Below are positions 17,339 to 26,216 of a DNA stretch of 32,147 bases, piece by piece. The notes under the pieces were generated by a model, which was given only the letters and a program-made list of their open reading frames with translations, was not told the DNA's origin and did no database searches. This DNA comes from Vibrio mexicanus (GTDB taxonomy: Bacteria > Pseudomonadota > Gammaproteobacteria > Enterobacterales > Vibrionaceae). The DNA lies in assembly GCF_001012815.1 (NCBI RefSeq), contig NZ_JYJP01000107.1:1-32147 (forward strand). The letters run 5' to 3'. The position numbers were made by a program, and so were the translations under genes. Position 1 is the stretch's first letter; the number at the start of each line of letters is the position of its first letter.

Positions 17339-17797
17339 GCGCATTGCTGCTACGCTTGGAAGCGGTAATATTAACCCTGTCGGAAGGATGCTGACACGGA
17401 ACAGGAAATACACCATGGACTTGGTGGTCTTCAGGAAGAAGACACGGATATTCAGGATGAATGTTCGGCACGGATAGCGAATTGGACATTGAATGGACGC
17501 AATAGTAACTAGGATGGTTACTACTAAGGAAAGACAATGGACACCTCAGGATGAGGCAAGGACTTAACATCAGGATGATGTCAGGGACACCGCTCAAGGA
17601 ACAAGTGAAGTGCGCTAACGAGGATTGTTAGCAGACCAGGATAAGGTCACTAGGACACCGCTAGGATAGCGACGTAAGGATTATGCTGAAGGATTACAGC
17701 ACACTATCATGGATTAGATGCATGGAGCACCTATAGTAGCCGGATTGCTGCGAGTAAGACTATAACCCCGATGGGCGTAAGCCCTCGGGGTTTTTCT
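17339..17797 (+). ncRNA. csrB: CsrB-family small regulatory RNA (CsrA-sequestering)
   Basis: A non-coding stretch of about 450 nt with about 29 GGA triplets, many as AGGA or CGGA between short complementary arms. The first is CGCT-TGGA-AGCG; later ones include CCTCAGGATGAGG and ACATCAGGATGATGT. GGA in hairpin loops is the binding site of CsrA/RsmA, and RNAs of this kind titrate CsrA. It ends in an intrinsic terminator. Vibrios carry several such RNAs, so whether this is csrB, csrC or csrD is not settled. The 5' end is estimated from the promoter-like sequence. A GacA/VarA-like palindrome upstream fits control by the VarS/VarA two-component system. No real ORF fits here. Confidence 0.85.
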
Positions 17798-17798
17798 T
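17764..17798 (+). terminator. Intrinsic terminator of the CsrB-type RNA
   Basis: CCCCGA-T-GGGC (17766-17775), loop GTAA, GCCC-TCGGGG (about 17781-17790), then TTTTTCTTTT. Confidence 0.88.
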
Positions 17799-17872
17799 TT
17801 CTGGCTAGCCATTAGCTCCCCAACAAAATCGACTAGCAATATGGCTAAAGCCACTCACCCAACTCTAGAATC

Positions 17873-17903
17873 AAAAAGAGCAGCTCTTAGGCTGCTCTTT
17901 TAC
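17873..17903 (-). terminator. Intrinsic terminator downstream of uvrD
   Basis: 10-bp perfect stem AAAGAGCAGC (17875-17884) / GCTGCTCTTT (17891-17900), with A and T runs on either side. It lies 19 bp past the uvrD stop. Confidence 0.85.
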
Positions 17904-17921
17904 TTTATTCAGTTAAACTCA

Positions 17922-20094
17922 TTATAGCTTTTCTAATTTGGCATAAGCGGTCACTAACCACTTAATGCCTTCGCCATTAAAGGCGACTTGCACTCGGCCT
18001 TGTGGGCCACTGCCTTCAAAGTTGATAATCGTACCTTCACCAAACTTAGGGTGTTGAACTCGAGAACCAAGTGCAAAGCCTGTCTCATTAAAGTTCTCTT
18101 TCACCGTAGTTTGACTAAAACGACCACTGCTTGCTGGCGGCTCACTTGCGCTTTCATACGCACTTCGTCTAGGCAACCTTCAGGTAACTCACGAATAAAG
18201 CGTGATGGCTTATGGTATTTGTCTTGTCCGTATAGGCGGCGCATCTCTGCATAAGTGATGAACAGCTTCTCTTTAGCGCGGGTCATTCCCACATAACACA
18301 GACGTCGCTCTTCTTCTAAACGCCCCGCTTCTTCCGCAGACATCTGGCTTGGGAACATGCCCTCTTCCACACCGACCATAAAGACAAGTGGGAACTCCAA
18401 ACCTTTCGCACTGTGCAAAGTCATGAGCTGAACCGCATCTTCAAACTCATCCGCCTGACCTTCACCGGATTCCAGCGCAGCATGAGTCAAGAATGCCGTC
18501 AGCAGCGTCATCTCTTCGGCTTCTTCTGGCTTCTCGAACTGGCGAGTCGCCGTTACCAGTTCTTCCAAGTTCTCAATACGAGCTTTCGACTTCTCACCTT
18601 TCTCTTGCTCATACATCGCAAACAAACCCGAGTACTTGATCACGTGGTCAGTTTGCTCAAATAGAGCATTTCAGCAGTGTCATCTTCCATCGCGTTGATA
18701 AGCTCAACAAAACGGCTCAATGCCCCTGCTGCACGGCCAGCCAATACTTGCTCATCCAGCAAGGCGAGACTTGCTTGCCACATCGTCGCGCCGCGATCAC
18801 GGGCTGCAAATCGGATAGTCTCTAACGTCTTATCGCCCAGACCACGCGTTGGGGTATTGACTACACGTTCAAAGGCCGCATCGTCGTTACGATTTGCCAT
18901 CAAACGCAGATAGCTCAGCGCATCTTTGATCTCCTGACGTTCGAAGAATCGCATGCCACCATAAATACGATACGGTAGGCCTGATTGAATCAGGGCTTCT
19001 TCCAATACACGCGACTGAGCGTTGTTTCGATACAGCATCGCGGCATCTTCCAAAGAGCCGCCTTTCTCTTGCCACTCTTTGATTTTGTTAACGGTAAAGC
19101 GCGCTTCATCCAGCTCGTTGTACGCTGAGTAAACTGAGATCGGCTCACCTTCTTTACCATCGGTCCAAAGCTCTTTACCCATGCGCTCAGTGTTGTTGGC
19201 AATCAAGGCGTTAGACGCTTCAAGAATGGTTTTGGTTGAGCGGTAATTCTGCTCCAAACGGATAGTATTTACACTAGGAAACTCAAGGGTAAACTTCTCG
19301 ATGTTTTCCACTTTCGCACCGCGCCAACCATAGATCGACTGGTCGTCATCACCTACGATCATCACGTGACAATCTGGCCCTGCCATCATACGCAGCCATG
19401 CGTATTGGATGTTGTTGGTATCTTGGAATTCGTCCACCAGAATATGCTTAAAGCGCGCTTGGTAGTGTTCACGAATGTGCTTTTTCTCTCGCAGTAGCTC
19501 ATGAGCACGCAGCAAGATTTCGGCAAAATCGACCAAACCAGCACGGTCACACGCCTCTTGATACGCGGTATAAATTTGCAGATACGTTTTGGTAATTGGG
19601 TCATGGTAAGCGTCGATGTGCGATGGACGTAATCCCTCATCTTTCTTACCGTTGATCCACCAAGCCGCTTGTTTGGCTGGCCACTGTTTCTCGTCGAGGT
19701 TTTGCGCTTTAATCAAACGACGAAGCAGACGAATCTGATCATCTGTATCAATGATTTGGAAATCTTCTGGCAGCTTAGCATCAAGGTAATGAGCACGGAG
19801 AATACGATGGCAAATGCCGTGGAAAGTACCATTCCACATACCTGATGCACTGCCCATCATCAGCTCTTCAATACGGCCACGCATTTCGGCGGCAGCTTTG
19901 TTGGTGAAGGTCACCGACATGATCGAAAAAGGCGACGCCTGTTCTACCGACATCAACCACGCAATTCGATGAACAAGTACTCGAGTTTTACCACTCCCCG
20001 CACCGGCTAGTACAAGCAAATTTTCTAATGGTGCGGCCACTGCCTCACGCTGTTTATCGTTAAGACCATCAATTAAGAAGGAGGGATCGATCAT
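17922..20094 (-). CDS. uvrD: DNA helicase II UvrD (two frameshifts in this sequence)
   Basis: SF1A 3'-5' DNA helicase of nucleotide excision repair and methyl-directed mismatch repair. Motifs in order: Walker A AGAGSGKT (residues 30-37), Walker B/motif II (HILVDEFQDTNNIQYAWL), GDDDQSIYGWRGA, YRSTKTILEASN, the LHSAKGLEFP motif V region, YVGMTRAKEKL motif VI, and the C-terminal Tudor-like GEGTIINFEG...GIKWL. Two breaks occur: near 18666 (ATGCTC should be ATGCCTC) and at 18136-18137 (CGCCAG should be CGCCCAG). Restoring one C at each gives a continuous 724-residue protein (E. coli 720). An intact core interrupted only by these two points suggests errors rather than decay. It is monocistronic, divergent from the bufferin operon. 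Confidence 0.93.
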
Positions 20095-20105
20095 GACTAA
20101 AGCTA

Positions 20106-20121
20106 CTGGTTATTTATACAT
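20106..20121 (-). promoter_or_regulatory. Weak LexA-box-like sequence upstream of uvrD
   Basis: CTGGTTATTTATACAT (plus-strand reading) resembles the SOS box CTG-N10-CAG, with an AT-rich core and a good right half (ATACA) but the final G replaced by T. It lies 12-27 bp before the uvrD start. E. coli uvrD is an SOS gene, so the position is suggestive; the match is degenerate. Confidence 0.3.
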
Positions 20122-20293
20122 AATTATTGATTATAACCCAAACCGAGCAGCGATATCAGACCAAAAAGAGCAAAAAATCTTCACCTTTTTATCCATTAAA
20201 AATCATAAGGTTATATAGGTTATGGTGAGTTTATTTGTAGAAAATATGATTTTTTTGAAAGATTTCCGATTGCTTCTCTATCCTTTTAATTAA

Positions 20294-20314
20294 GCAACTC
20301 ATTGAGAGAGTTGC
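20294..20314 (+). promoter_or_regulatory. Hairpin in the bufferin operon leader
   Basis: Perfect 7-bp arms GCAACTC (20294-20300) / GAGTTGC (20308-20314), 7-nt loop, 36 nt before the precursor ATG. There is no T run, so it is more likely a 5' UTR structure or protein-binding palindrome than a terminator. I saw no confident promoter in 20095-20293. Confidence 0.4.
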
Positions 20315-20350
20315 CTAATAAAACTATCAATTCAGTCTGAGGGAATCACT

Positions 20351-20611
20351 ATGAAAAAGTCTAATCTTGCTGTTACTGCTGCTATCACAGGTCTTGTTGC
20401 TCTAGGCGGCACTATGCTTACCGCTGCTCCAGCAGTCGCAATGGATAAAGAGAAGTGCTACGGCGTCTCAAAAGCAGGTAAAAACGATTGTGCGACGAAA
20501 TCTAGCTCATGTGCAGGTACAGCAAAAGAAGATAATCAAAAAGATGCGTTTGTTGTTGTTCCTAAAGGCCTATGTGGCAAGTTAACTGGCGGCAGCACTG
20601 AGTCAGCTTAA
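20351..20611 (+). CDS. bufA: Bufferin-type RiPP precursor (DUF2282, BufA1/GigP-like)
   Basis: Encodes 86 residues. An N-terminal signal peptide (about 1-30, ending APAVA) precedes a small Cys-containing core with C36, C47, C54 and C75. The spacing pattern KCYGV...NDCAT...SSCAG...LCGKL is that of DUF2282. Proteins of this family are bufferins: precursors whose cysteines are modified by a DUF692 multinuclear non-haem iron oxidase (MNIO) with a DUF2063 partner, exported, and linked to protection against copper and other metals; the same operon type is known as gig (gold-induced). The Shine-Dalgarno is good (GAGGGA). bufB follows after an intergenic hairpin. Metal-stress function here is inferred from the family. 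Confidence 0.88.
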   Translation: MKKSNLAVTAAITGLVALGGTMLTAAPAVAMDKEKCYGVSKAGKNDCATKSSSCAGTAKEDNQKDAFVVVPKGLCGKLTGGSTESA

Positions 20612-20620
20612 TCAAACTTT

Positions 20621-20658
20621 GTTCTCGGAGCGACGTGCTCAACACCAGCTCCGAGAAC
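20621..20658 (+). terminator. Intercistronic hairpin between precursor and modification enzymes
   Basis: 11-bp perfect stem GTTCTCGGAGC (20621-20631) / GCTCCGAGAAC (20648-20658) with a 16-nt loop, 10 bp after the precursor stop. It lacks a T run, so it is probably a leaky terminator or 3'-end stabiliser giving more precursor than enzyme mRNA (inference). Confidence 0.55.
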
Positions 20659-20688
20659 GCCTTTCAAGCCACAAGATAGGAAAACCCT

Positions 20689-21579
20689 GTGAACCAACAC
20701 CAGAAAGTCGGAATCGGACTCCGCACTCCTCATCTAGATTTCTTCACTAACCAAGCACCGCAAGTAAGCTGGTTAGAGATCCACAGTGAGAACTACTTCC
20801 AACCTTACTCCGATACAAGAAAGCGCCTAAACTCGATAGCTAATCATCATCAAATCAGTTGTCACGGCATTGGGTTATCATTGGGCAGTGTGTCTCGAAT
20901 CAGCCAATCTCACCTGTCTAACCTTAAACAGTTAATCACTGAAATAGACCCTATCTTTGTTTCCGACCACTTAAGCTGGAGTGAACACGGCGGCCACTAT
21001 TTCAATGATTTACTTCCACTTCCATACACTGAAGAAGCACTTGATGTGTTCTGCCGCAATGTGCTTGAAGTCGAAGACAGCCTGCAGCGACCAATGCTAA
21101 TTGAGAACCCATCTAGCTACTTAGCATTCAACCATTCCACCATTCCGGAGTGGGAGTTCTTGAGCCAGGTACAAAAGCGCACCGATTGTCGTTTGCTGCT
21201 CGACCTCAACAATATCCACGTTTCAGCCTTCAATCACGGCTTTAGTAGTGAAGCCTATCTCAATGCGATTGACGCTGACAAAGTTGACGAAATTCACTTG
21301 GCAGGCTTCACTATAAAACAGTTAGAGCAAGGTGAAATTTGGATAGATACTCACAGTCAGCGTGTCAGCGATGAGGTTTGGCAGCTCTATTCAAATTGGG
21401 TAGCGAAACACGGTGAAAGGCACACGCTTATCGAATGGGATTTAGATATTCCCGAGCCAGAAGTGCTACTGGAAGAGGCGTCAAAAGCGACCACGATTCT
21501 CAATCAGTTTTGTAAACCCGAGCTAGAAACCGCAACTCGAGAAGCAGCTGCCCAGTTAAGTACTAAGGAAGCATCATGA
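20689..21579 (+). CDS. bufB: DUF692 multinuclear non-haem iron oxidative enzyme (BufB/MNIO)
   Basis: TIM-barrel MNIO enzyme of 296 residues that modifies Cys residues of the precursor peptide. Family landmarks are LEIHSENYF (residues 29-37), CHGIGLSLGS (58-67), VSDHLSW (91-97), the block LIENPSSYL, LLLDLNNIHVSA, IHLAGF and LIEWDLDIPE. His, Asp and Glu residues in these blocks are the iron ligands known in the family. The start is GTG 20689 after AGATAGGAAAA. The stop overlaps the next gene by four bases (ATGA), so enzyme and partner are translationally coupled, consistent with a complex. Substrate and product are inferred from the adjacent DUF2282 gene. Confidence 0.9.
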   Translation: MNQHQKVGIGLRTPHLDFFTNQAPQVSWLEIHSENYFQPYSDTRKRLNSIANHHQISCHGIGLSLGSVSRISQSHLSNLKQLITEIDPIFVSDHLSWSEHGGHYFNDLLPLPYTEEALDVFCRNVLEVEDSLQRPMLIENPSSYLAFNHSTIPEWEFLSQVQKRTDCRLLLDLNNIHVSAFNHGFSSEAYLNAIDADKVDEIHLAGFTIKQLEQGEIWIDTHSQRVSDEVWQLYSNWVAKHGERHTLIEWDLDIPEPEVLLEEASKATTILNQFCKPELETATREAAAQLSTKEAS

Positions 21580-22367
21580 GTCAGTCTCTTGTTACCACCA
21601 ATACGGACATGCCTTTGGCCAAACTGCAGCAGCAGTTTGCACAAGCGTTGCACTATGAGGCAAGCGGTGAGTCTTGCGATATTGTGGCTGACCATTTCTC
21701 AAGTGAAGAACGAATTCAGATCTACCGAAACAATTTTATTATCAGCCTGTCAGAAGTGCTGCAAGCCACATACCCTATGGTCGAAGCTCTACTCGGATGC
21801 GAATGCTTTGAACAGATAGCGCGTCAGCATGTATTGAAGAATCCGTTACTTGAAGGCGATGTCACTCATTATGGAGAAGGGTTTGATCAAACCATCGAAC
21901 TATTTCCTGCTGTAATAGAGGCTGCGCCCTACTCACCCGAGGTGGCAAAGTTCGAATGGCTGATGGACTGTGTAAACCAAACTGTCGCCGAACAAACTTT
22001 CAAGCCTAATTGGAAACCCATGGCTGCGCTCGCTTCTATTGCCGCCGAAGAACACCCTAACGTCTGCTTGCATTTACATCATGGTGTTACGCCTGTTAGT
22101 TCTCCTTATGCGGTGATCACATTAAAACAGGCAATTGAGAGCAACGACTTCAGCCAGCTCGACGTTGAAATGCCGCAATATGGCGTGCTGGTACCTAAGC
22201 CAGATGGCAGCACATGGCAAGCCGTACTCTCTGAAGAAGAGTATCAGTTACTGCAAGAGATTCGATGTGGCACAAAGCTACAAAACGTCTCCGAATCTCT
22301 ACTGCCCCATTTAAACAAGATGATTGAGCTAGGAATTGTCGCTGGATTTACCGTGAGTCAGGCGTAA
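21576..22367 (+). CDS. bufC: DUF2063 partner protein of the MNIO enzyme (BufC)
   Basis: 263-residue protein with the DUF2063 N-terminal region (LAKLQQQFAQALHYE, then ERIQIYRNNFIISLSEVLQATYPMVEALLG). The variable C-terminal half resembles a degenerate winged-helix (LSEEEYQLLQEIRCGTKLQNV). In RiPP clusters, proteins of this family bring the precursor to the DUF692 enzyme. It overlaps bufB by 4 bp and is followed 24 bp later by the doxX gene, so all four genes form one operon. No membrane segment. Confidence 0.87.
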   Translation: MSQSLVTTNTDMPLAKLQQQFAQALHYEASGESCDIVADHFSSEERIQIYRNNFIISLSEVLQATYPMVEALLGCECFEQIARQHVLKNPLLEGDVTHYGEGFDQTIELFPAVIEAAPYSPEVAKFEWLMDCVNQTVAEQTFKPNWKPMAALASIAAEEHPNVCLHLHHGVTPVSSPYAVITLKQAIESNDFSQLDVEMPQYGVLVPKPDGSTWQAVLSEEEYQLLQEIRCGTKLQNVSESLLPHLNKMIELGIVAGFTVSQA

Positions 22368-22391
22368 GCCCTGAACCACTAAGGACAAATT

Positions 22392-22864
22392 ATGAATTCG
22401 AACACACCATCGACCACGAGTCATACCTTACTAAGCAAATACGACACGCTCATATCCACCTTCAAACTGGGTTCATTCCACTCTTGCTGCTGTTCTGCCG
22501 TTTGTGGGTTGCGTGGGTGTTCTTTAATTCTGGGCTGACTAAAATTGCCAGTTGGGATAGCACGCTGTTTCTATTCGAGTACGAATATCAGGTACCGATT
22601 CTGCCATGGGAAATGGCTGCATATATGGGGACGGCCGCCGAGCTTATCTTGCCTGTTTTCCTCGCACTAGGGCTGTTAACTCGACCAATGGCTGCCATTC
22701 TGTTTATGTTTAACATTATCGCAGTAGTCTCTTACCCGCTACTGTGGGAAAAAGGTTTCTATGACCACCAGCTTTGGGGATTAATGATCTTAATTGTCAT
22801 TGTCTGGGGACCTGGGCTCGTATCTGCCGATCATTGGCTGAGAAACAAAATGACCAACGACTAA
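22392..22864 (+). CDS. DoxX-family membrane protein of the bufferin operon (frameshifted in this sequence)
   Basis: Membrane protein of the DoxX/DoxD family, with about four hydrophobic segments (WVAWVFFNSGLTKI, LILPVFLALGLL, ILFMFNIIAVVSYPLLW, LMILIVIVWGPGLVSADHW). A DoxX protein is the usual fourth member of DUF2282-DUF692-DUF2063 operons (gigT in the gig operon); its role is not known. ATG 22392 has an AAGGA Shine-Dalgarno. The frame shifts at GGG 22469-22471. One added G joins LISTFKLG to FIPLLLLFCRLW and gives 157 residues. Without correction, the longest piece starts at 22484. Confidence 0.82.
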
Positions 22865-22914
22865 TGCGATTTAATTCAAAATCAACGAGTCTTGTTAGTG
22901 CAGTAATTTAGTTT

Positions 22915-22952
22915 AAAAACAACAAACCCACCAAAAGGTGGGTTTGTTTTTA
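22915..22952. terminator. Bidirectional terminator between the bufferin operon and prlC
   Basis: 12-bp perfect stem AACAAACCCACC (22921-22932) / GGTGGGTTTGTT (22937-22948), loop AAAA, with A run before and T run after. Confidence 0.9.
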
Positions 22953-22989
22953 TATAAGAGGATTAGGGCCTGTTGACCTTTCGAGCTAA

Positions 22990-25032
22990 TTAAGCTTGAA
23001 TCCCCGAGTGACGCAGCAGCGCATCGATTTGTGGCTCGCGACCTCGGAAGCGTTTGAATAGCTCCATCGGTTCTTCACTGCCACCCATCTCTAGAACATT
23101 ATTCAGGAAGCTCTTACCGGTTTCCGTATTGAAGATACCTTCCTCTTCAAAGCGCGAGAACGCATCTGAAGACAAGACTTCTGCCCATAAGTAGCTGTAG
23201 TACCCTGCACTGTAACCACCCGCAAAGATATGGCTGAAGCTGTGCGAGAAGCGGTTCCACTCAAGGCTTGGCAGTACCGCGACTTTGGCTTTCACATCTG
23301 CCAGTGTCTCAAGCACTTTCGGCCCAACCTCTGGGTCGTAGTTAGTGTGTAGAGTGAAATCAAACAAACCAAACTCTAGCTGGCGAAGAATGAACATCGC
23401 AGATTGGAAGTTCTTCGCAGCAAGCATCTTATCAAGCATGGCTTTCGGCAGAGGTTCGCCAGTTTCGTAGTGACCCGAGATAAACGCTAGCGCTTCCTCT
23501 TCCCAACACCAGTTTTCTAAGAACTGACTTGGCAGCTCAACCGCATCCCAAGGCACACCGTTAATACCAGAAACCGCGCCAGCATCCACTTGCGTGAGCA
23601 TGTGGTGAATACCGTGGCCGAACTCATGGAATAGCGTCACAACTTCATCATGCGTAAATAGCGCTGGCTTGTCACCGACTGGACGGTTGAAGTTACACGT
23701 TAGGTACGCTACCGGAGTTTGCAGCTCGCTAGACTGGGTAATACGACGACCACGGCAATCATCCATCCACGCGCCACCACGTTTGTGCTCACGTGCGTAC
23801 AGGTCTAGATAGAAGCTACCACGTAGCTGGCCTTCGGCATCAAAGATGTCAAAAAATCGTACCGACTCATGCCAAGTATCCACGCCGCTGCGCTCTTCTA
23901 CCTTCATACCAAATACGCGGTTAAGCACTTCAAATAGGCCACTTACCGCTTTTGATTCAGGGAAGTAAGGACGAAGCTCTTCATCAGAGATTTCAAACAA
24001 GTGCTGTTTTTGTTTTTCACTGTAGTAAGCGATATCCCACAACTCTAACGCATCTACACCGAACTCTGCTTTGGCAAACTGGCGCAACTGCTCAACTTCT
24101 TTCTCACCTTGTGGTTTGGCCTTGGTTGCCAAGTCGTTTAGGAAGCCCAGTACTTGGTCTGTGGTTTCCGCCATCTTAGTCGCCAGAGACTTCTCGCTGT
24201 AGGTATTAAAACCTAGAATACGCGCAATCTCATGACGCAGTTTCAACTGCTCTGCAATCAGCTCTGAGTTATCCCATTTACCTGCATTCGGACCACGATC
24301 TGACGCGCGAGTCACATACGCTTCGTAAAGCTCTTTACGCAGTTCTTGGTTTTCACAGTAAGTCATCACTGGCAGGTAAGACGGAATATCCAACGTCAAC
24401 AAGTAACCATCTAGCTCTTTCGCTTCTGCTGCTGCTTTGGCTGCCGCTAGCGCTGACTCTGGCATGCCTGCCAACTGTTCTACGTCGGTCACTTGCTTTG
24501 TCCAACCCATGGTTGCATCCAACACATTGTTAGAGAACTGAGAGCCTAGCTCTGACATGCGTTTGCTGATTTCACCGTAGCGATGCTGCTCATCTGCAGG
24601 CAAGCCGATACCTGAAAGCTCAAAATCGCGCAATGCATCGGTAATGGTTTTCTTCTGTGCTTGGGTCAGCTCGGCAAAATTATCACTCGCTTTAATGCTC
24701 TTGTACGCATCAAACAGGCCTTTATGTTGCCCTACCCAAGTACCGTACTCTGATAGCAATGGTAAGCAACTTTCGTATGCTTCACGCAGCTCATCACTGT
24801 TCACTACTGAATTCATATGGCTCACAGGTGACCATAAGCGACTCAAGCGATCATCCGCTTCTTCAATCGGTGAAACTAGGTTATCCCAGCTTGGATTGGT
24901 ATTGTCTTTGAGAGATTGTTCAATCTGCGCGCGGCAATCAGCAATCGCTTGTTCTACCGCAGGCTTAACGTGTTCTGGTTTAATTTGTGAAAACGGAGGG
25001 AGATCAGTAAAGGTCAGAAGCGGATTCGACAT
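22990..25032 (-). CDS. prlC: Oligopeptidase A
   Basis: Cytoplasmic M3-family zinc metallopeptidase that degrades small peptides, including cleaved signal peptides. The product is 680 residues, the same size as E. coli PrlC. The zinc site FHEFGHGIHH (HEXXH) is in the C-terminal half, with the downstream Glu in the PSQFLENWCWE segment. Start at ATG 25032 (MSNPLLTFTDLPPFSQIKPEHV), which has an AAGGAACG Shine-Dalgarno and matches the family; an upstream start at 25062 would add 10 residues. It is divergent from rlmJ, as in E. coli. Confidence 0.95.
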   Translation of the reverse strand: MSNPLLTFTDLPPFSQIKPEHVKPAVEQAIADCRAQIEQSLKDNTNPSWDNLVSPIEEADDRLSRLWSPVSHMNSVVNSDELREAYESCLPLLSEYGTWVGQHKGLFDAYKSIKASDNFAELTQAQKKTITDALRDFELSGIGLPADEQHRYGEISKRMSELGSQFSNNVLDATMGWTKQVTDVEQLAGMPESALAAAKAAAEAKELDGYLLTLDIPSYLPVMTYCENQELRKELYEAYVTRASDRGPNAGKWDNSELIAEQLKLRHEIARILGFNTYSEKSLATKMAETTDQVLGFLNDLATKAKPQGEKEVEQLRQFAKAEFGVDALELWDIAYYSEKQKQHLFEISDEELRPYFPESKAVSGLFEVLNRVFGMKVEERSGVDTWHESVRFFDIFDAEGQLRGSFYLDLYAREHKRGGAWMDDCRGRRITQSSELQTPVAYLTCNFNRPVGDKPALFTHDEVVTLFHEFGHGIHHMLTQVDAGAVSGINGVPWDAVELPSQFLENWCWEEEALAFISGHYETGEPLPKAMLDKMLAAKNFQSAMFILRQLEFGLFDFTLHTNYDPEVGPKVLETLADVKAKVAVLPSLEWNRFSHSFSHIFAGGYSAGYYSYLWAEVLSSDAFSRFEEEGIFNTETGKSFLNNVLEMGGSEEPMELFKRFRGREPQIDALLRHSGIQA

Positions 25033-25215
25033 AGAGCGTTCCTTGTTGTTAGACAAAGCCAACTGGCGAAAATAACGTGCCGTTATCTTTGATAATATTT
25101 CTCGGTCTTAAATAGTAAATATAGGTAGGTTCAGCATTTTTCAATAGTGGCGTATAATCAAAGCTACTTTATATGCCCTATATCTTCGCCTTTCATGGCG
25201 ATCTGAGAGATTGAT

Positions 25216-26055
25216 TTGCTAAGTTACCGTCACAGCTTTCACGCTGGCAACCATGCCGATGTAGTGAAACACATTGTTCAGAGCCTGATCCTCAATGCGC
25301 TGCAGCAAAAAGACAAGCCGTTCGTGTATCACGATACGCACTCTGGCGTAGGCCGATACGACCTCACCCATGAATGGTCAGAGAAAACCGGCGAATACAA
25401 GCAAGGCATTGCGCGTATTTGGCAGCAAAAAGATATCCCAGAAGAGATTCAGAGCTACCTAGAATCTATCCGTGTACTCAACAATGGTGACAACCTACGT
25501 TACTACCCAGGTTCGCCACGTGTTGCGCGTGCACATCTGCGTAAGCAAGATCGCATGGTTCTGACCGAGCTGCACCCAAGTGATTACCCTTTACTTGAGC
25601 AAGAGTTTCATCGTGACCGTCAGGTTTCTATCTATAAAGAAGATGGTTTCCAACGTTTGAAAGCCAGCTTACCACCGAAAGAGCGTCGTGGTTTAGTATT
25701 AATCGACCCACCCTATGAGCTAGCGAAAGAGTATCGCGATGTCGTCACTGCCATTGCGCAGAGCCATAAACGTTGGGCAACGGGAATTTACGCCATTTGG
25801 TACCCAGTGGTTAACCGCTGTGACATCGAAGATATGATTGAAGGCCTTGAGGGTTTAGGCATTCGAAAAATCCTGCAAATAGAGCTTGGCGTATCACCAG
25901 ATACCAACGAACGTGGCATGACGGCCTCTGGCATGATTGTGATTAACCCACCATGGAAGCTAGAAAGCCAGATGAACGAGATTCTACCATTCTTAAAAGA
26001 GGCCATTGCTCCAGCAACAGGCCACTTCAAAGTAGAGTGGATTGTTCCAGAATAA
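25216..26055 (+). CDS. rlmJ: 23S rRNA (adenine2030-N6)-methyltransferase
   Basis: SAM-dependent methyltransferase that methylates A2030 of 23S rRNA. The 279-residue product closely follows E. coli RlmJ: MLSYRHSFHAGNHADVVKH at the N-terminus, DTHSGVGRYDL for SAM binding, the catalytic LIDPPYE (a DPPY motif), and GMTASGMIVINPPWKLE. The start is TTG 25216 after a GAGAG Shine-Dalgarno; the conserved N-terminus begins exactly there. A TATAAT (25153-25158) lies upstream but lacks a clear -35. Terminator at 26079. Confidence 0.95.
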   Translation: MLSYRHSFHAGNHADVVKHIVQSLILNALQQKDKPFVYHDTHSGVGRYDLTHEWSEKTGEYKQGIARIWQQKDIPEEIQSYLESIRVLNNGDNLRYYPGSPRVARAHLRKQDRMVLTELHPSDYPLLEQEFHRDRQVSIYKEDGFQRLKASLPPKERRGLVLIDPPYELAKEYRDVVTAIAQSHKRWATGIYAIWYPVVNRCDIEDMIEGLEGLGIRKILQIELGVSPDTNERGMTASGMIVINPPWKLESQMNEILPFLKEAIAPATGHFKVEWIVPE

Positions 26056-26078
26056 GCTAATTATTTAACTATTCTTTT

Positions 26079-26114
26079 TTAAGGCGTAATTTATTGAAAT
26101 TACGCCTTATTTTA
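26079..26114 (+). terminator. Intrinsic terminator of rlmJ
   Basis: 12-bp perfect stem AAGGCGTAATTT (26081-26092) / AAATTACGCCTT (26097-26108), loop ATTG, then ATTTTATC. A T run on the other side makes it symmetrical. Confidence 0.87.
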
Positions 26115-26216
26115 TCTCTATTTTCTAATCTCAAACTTTTTTCGATTATTTTTCGTCTTTCTGAATCTTGCTGCGTCTTAGTTAGTGTAAATACCAACAC
26201 TATTCAGGAAATAGAA

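Noticed and set aside
17183..17597. Minus-strand reading frames of 77 and 91 codons in the csrB region
   Set aside because: They cover a GGA-rich structured RNA with its own terminator, have no homology that I recognise and no ribosome site.
17339..17797. CRISPR-like short repeats (recurrent AGGA/CAGGATGA units)
   Set aside because: Unit spacing is irregular and units are 4-8 bases inside hairpin loops; this is the CsrB pattern.
24644..25075. 143-codon plus-strand frame opposite prlC
   Set aside because: Shadow of a clearly identified conserved gene.
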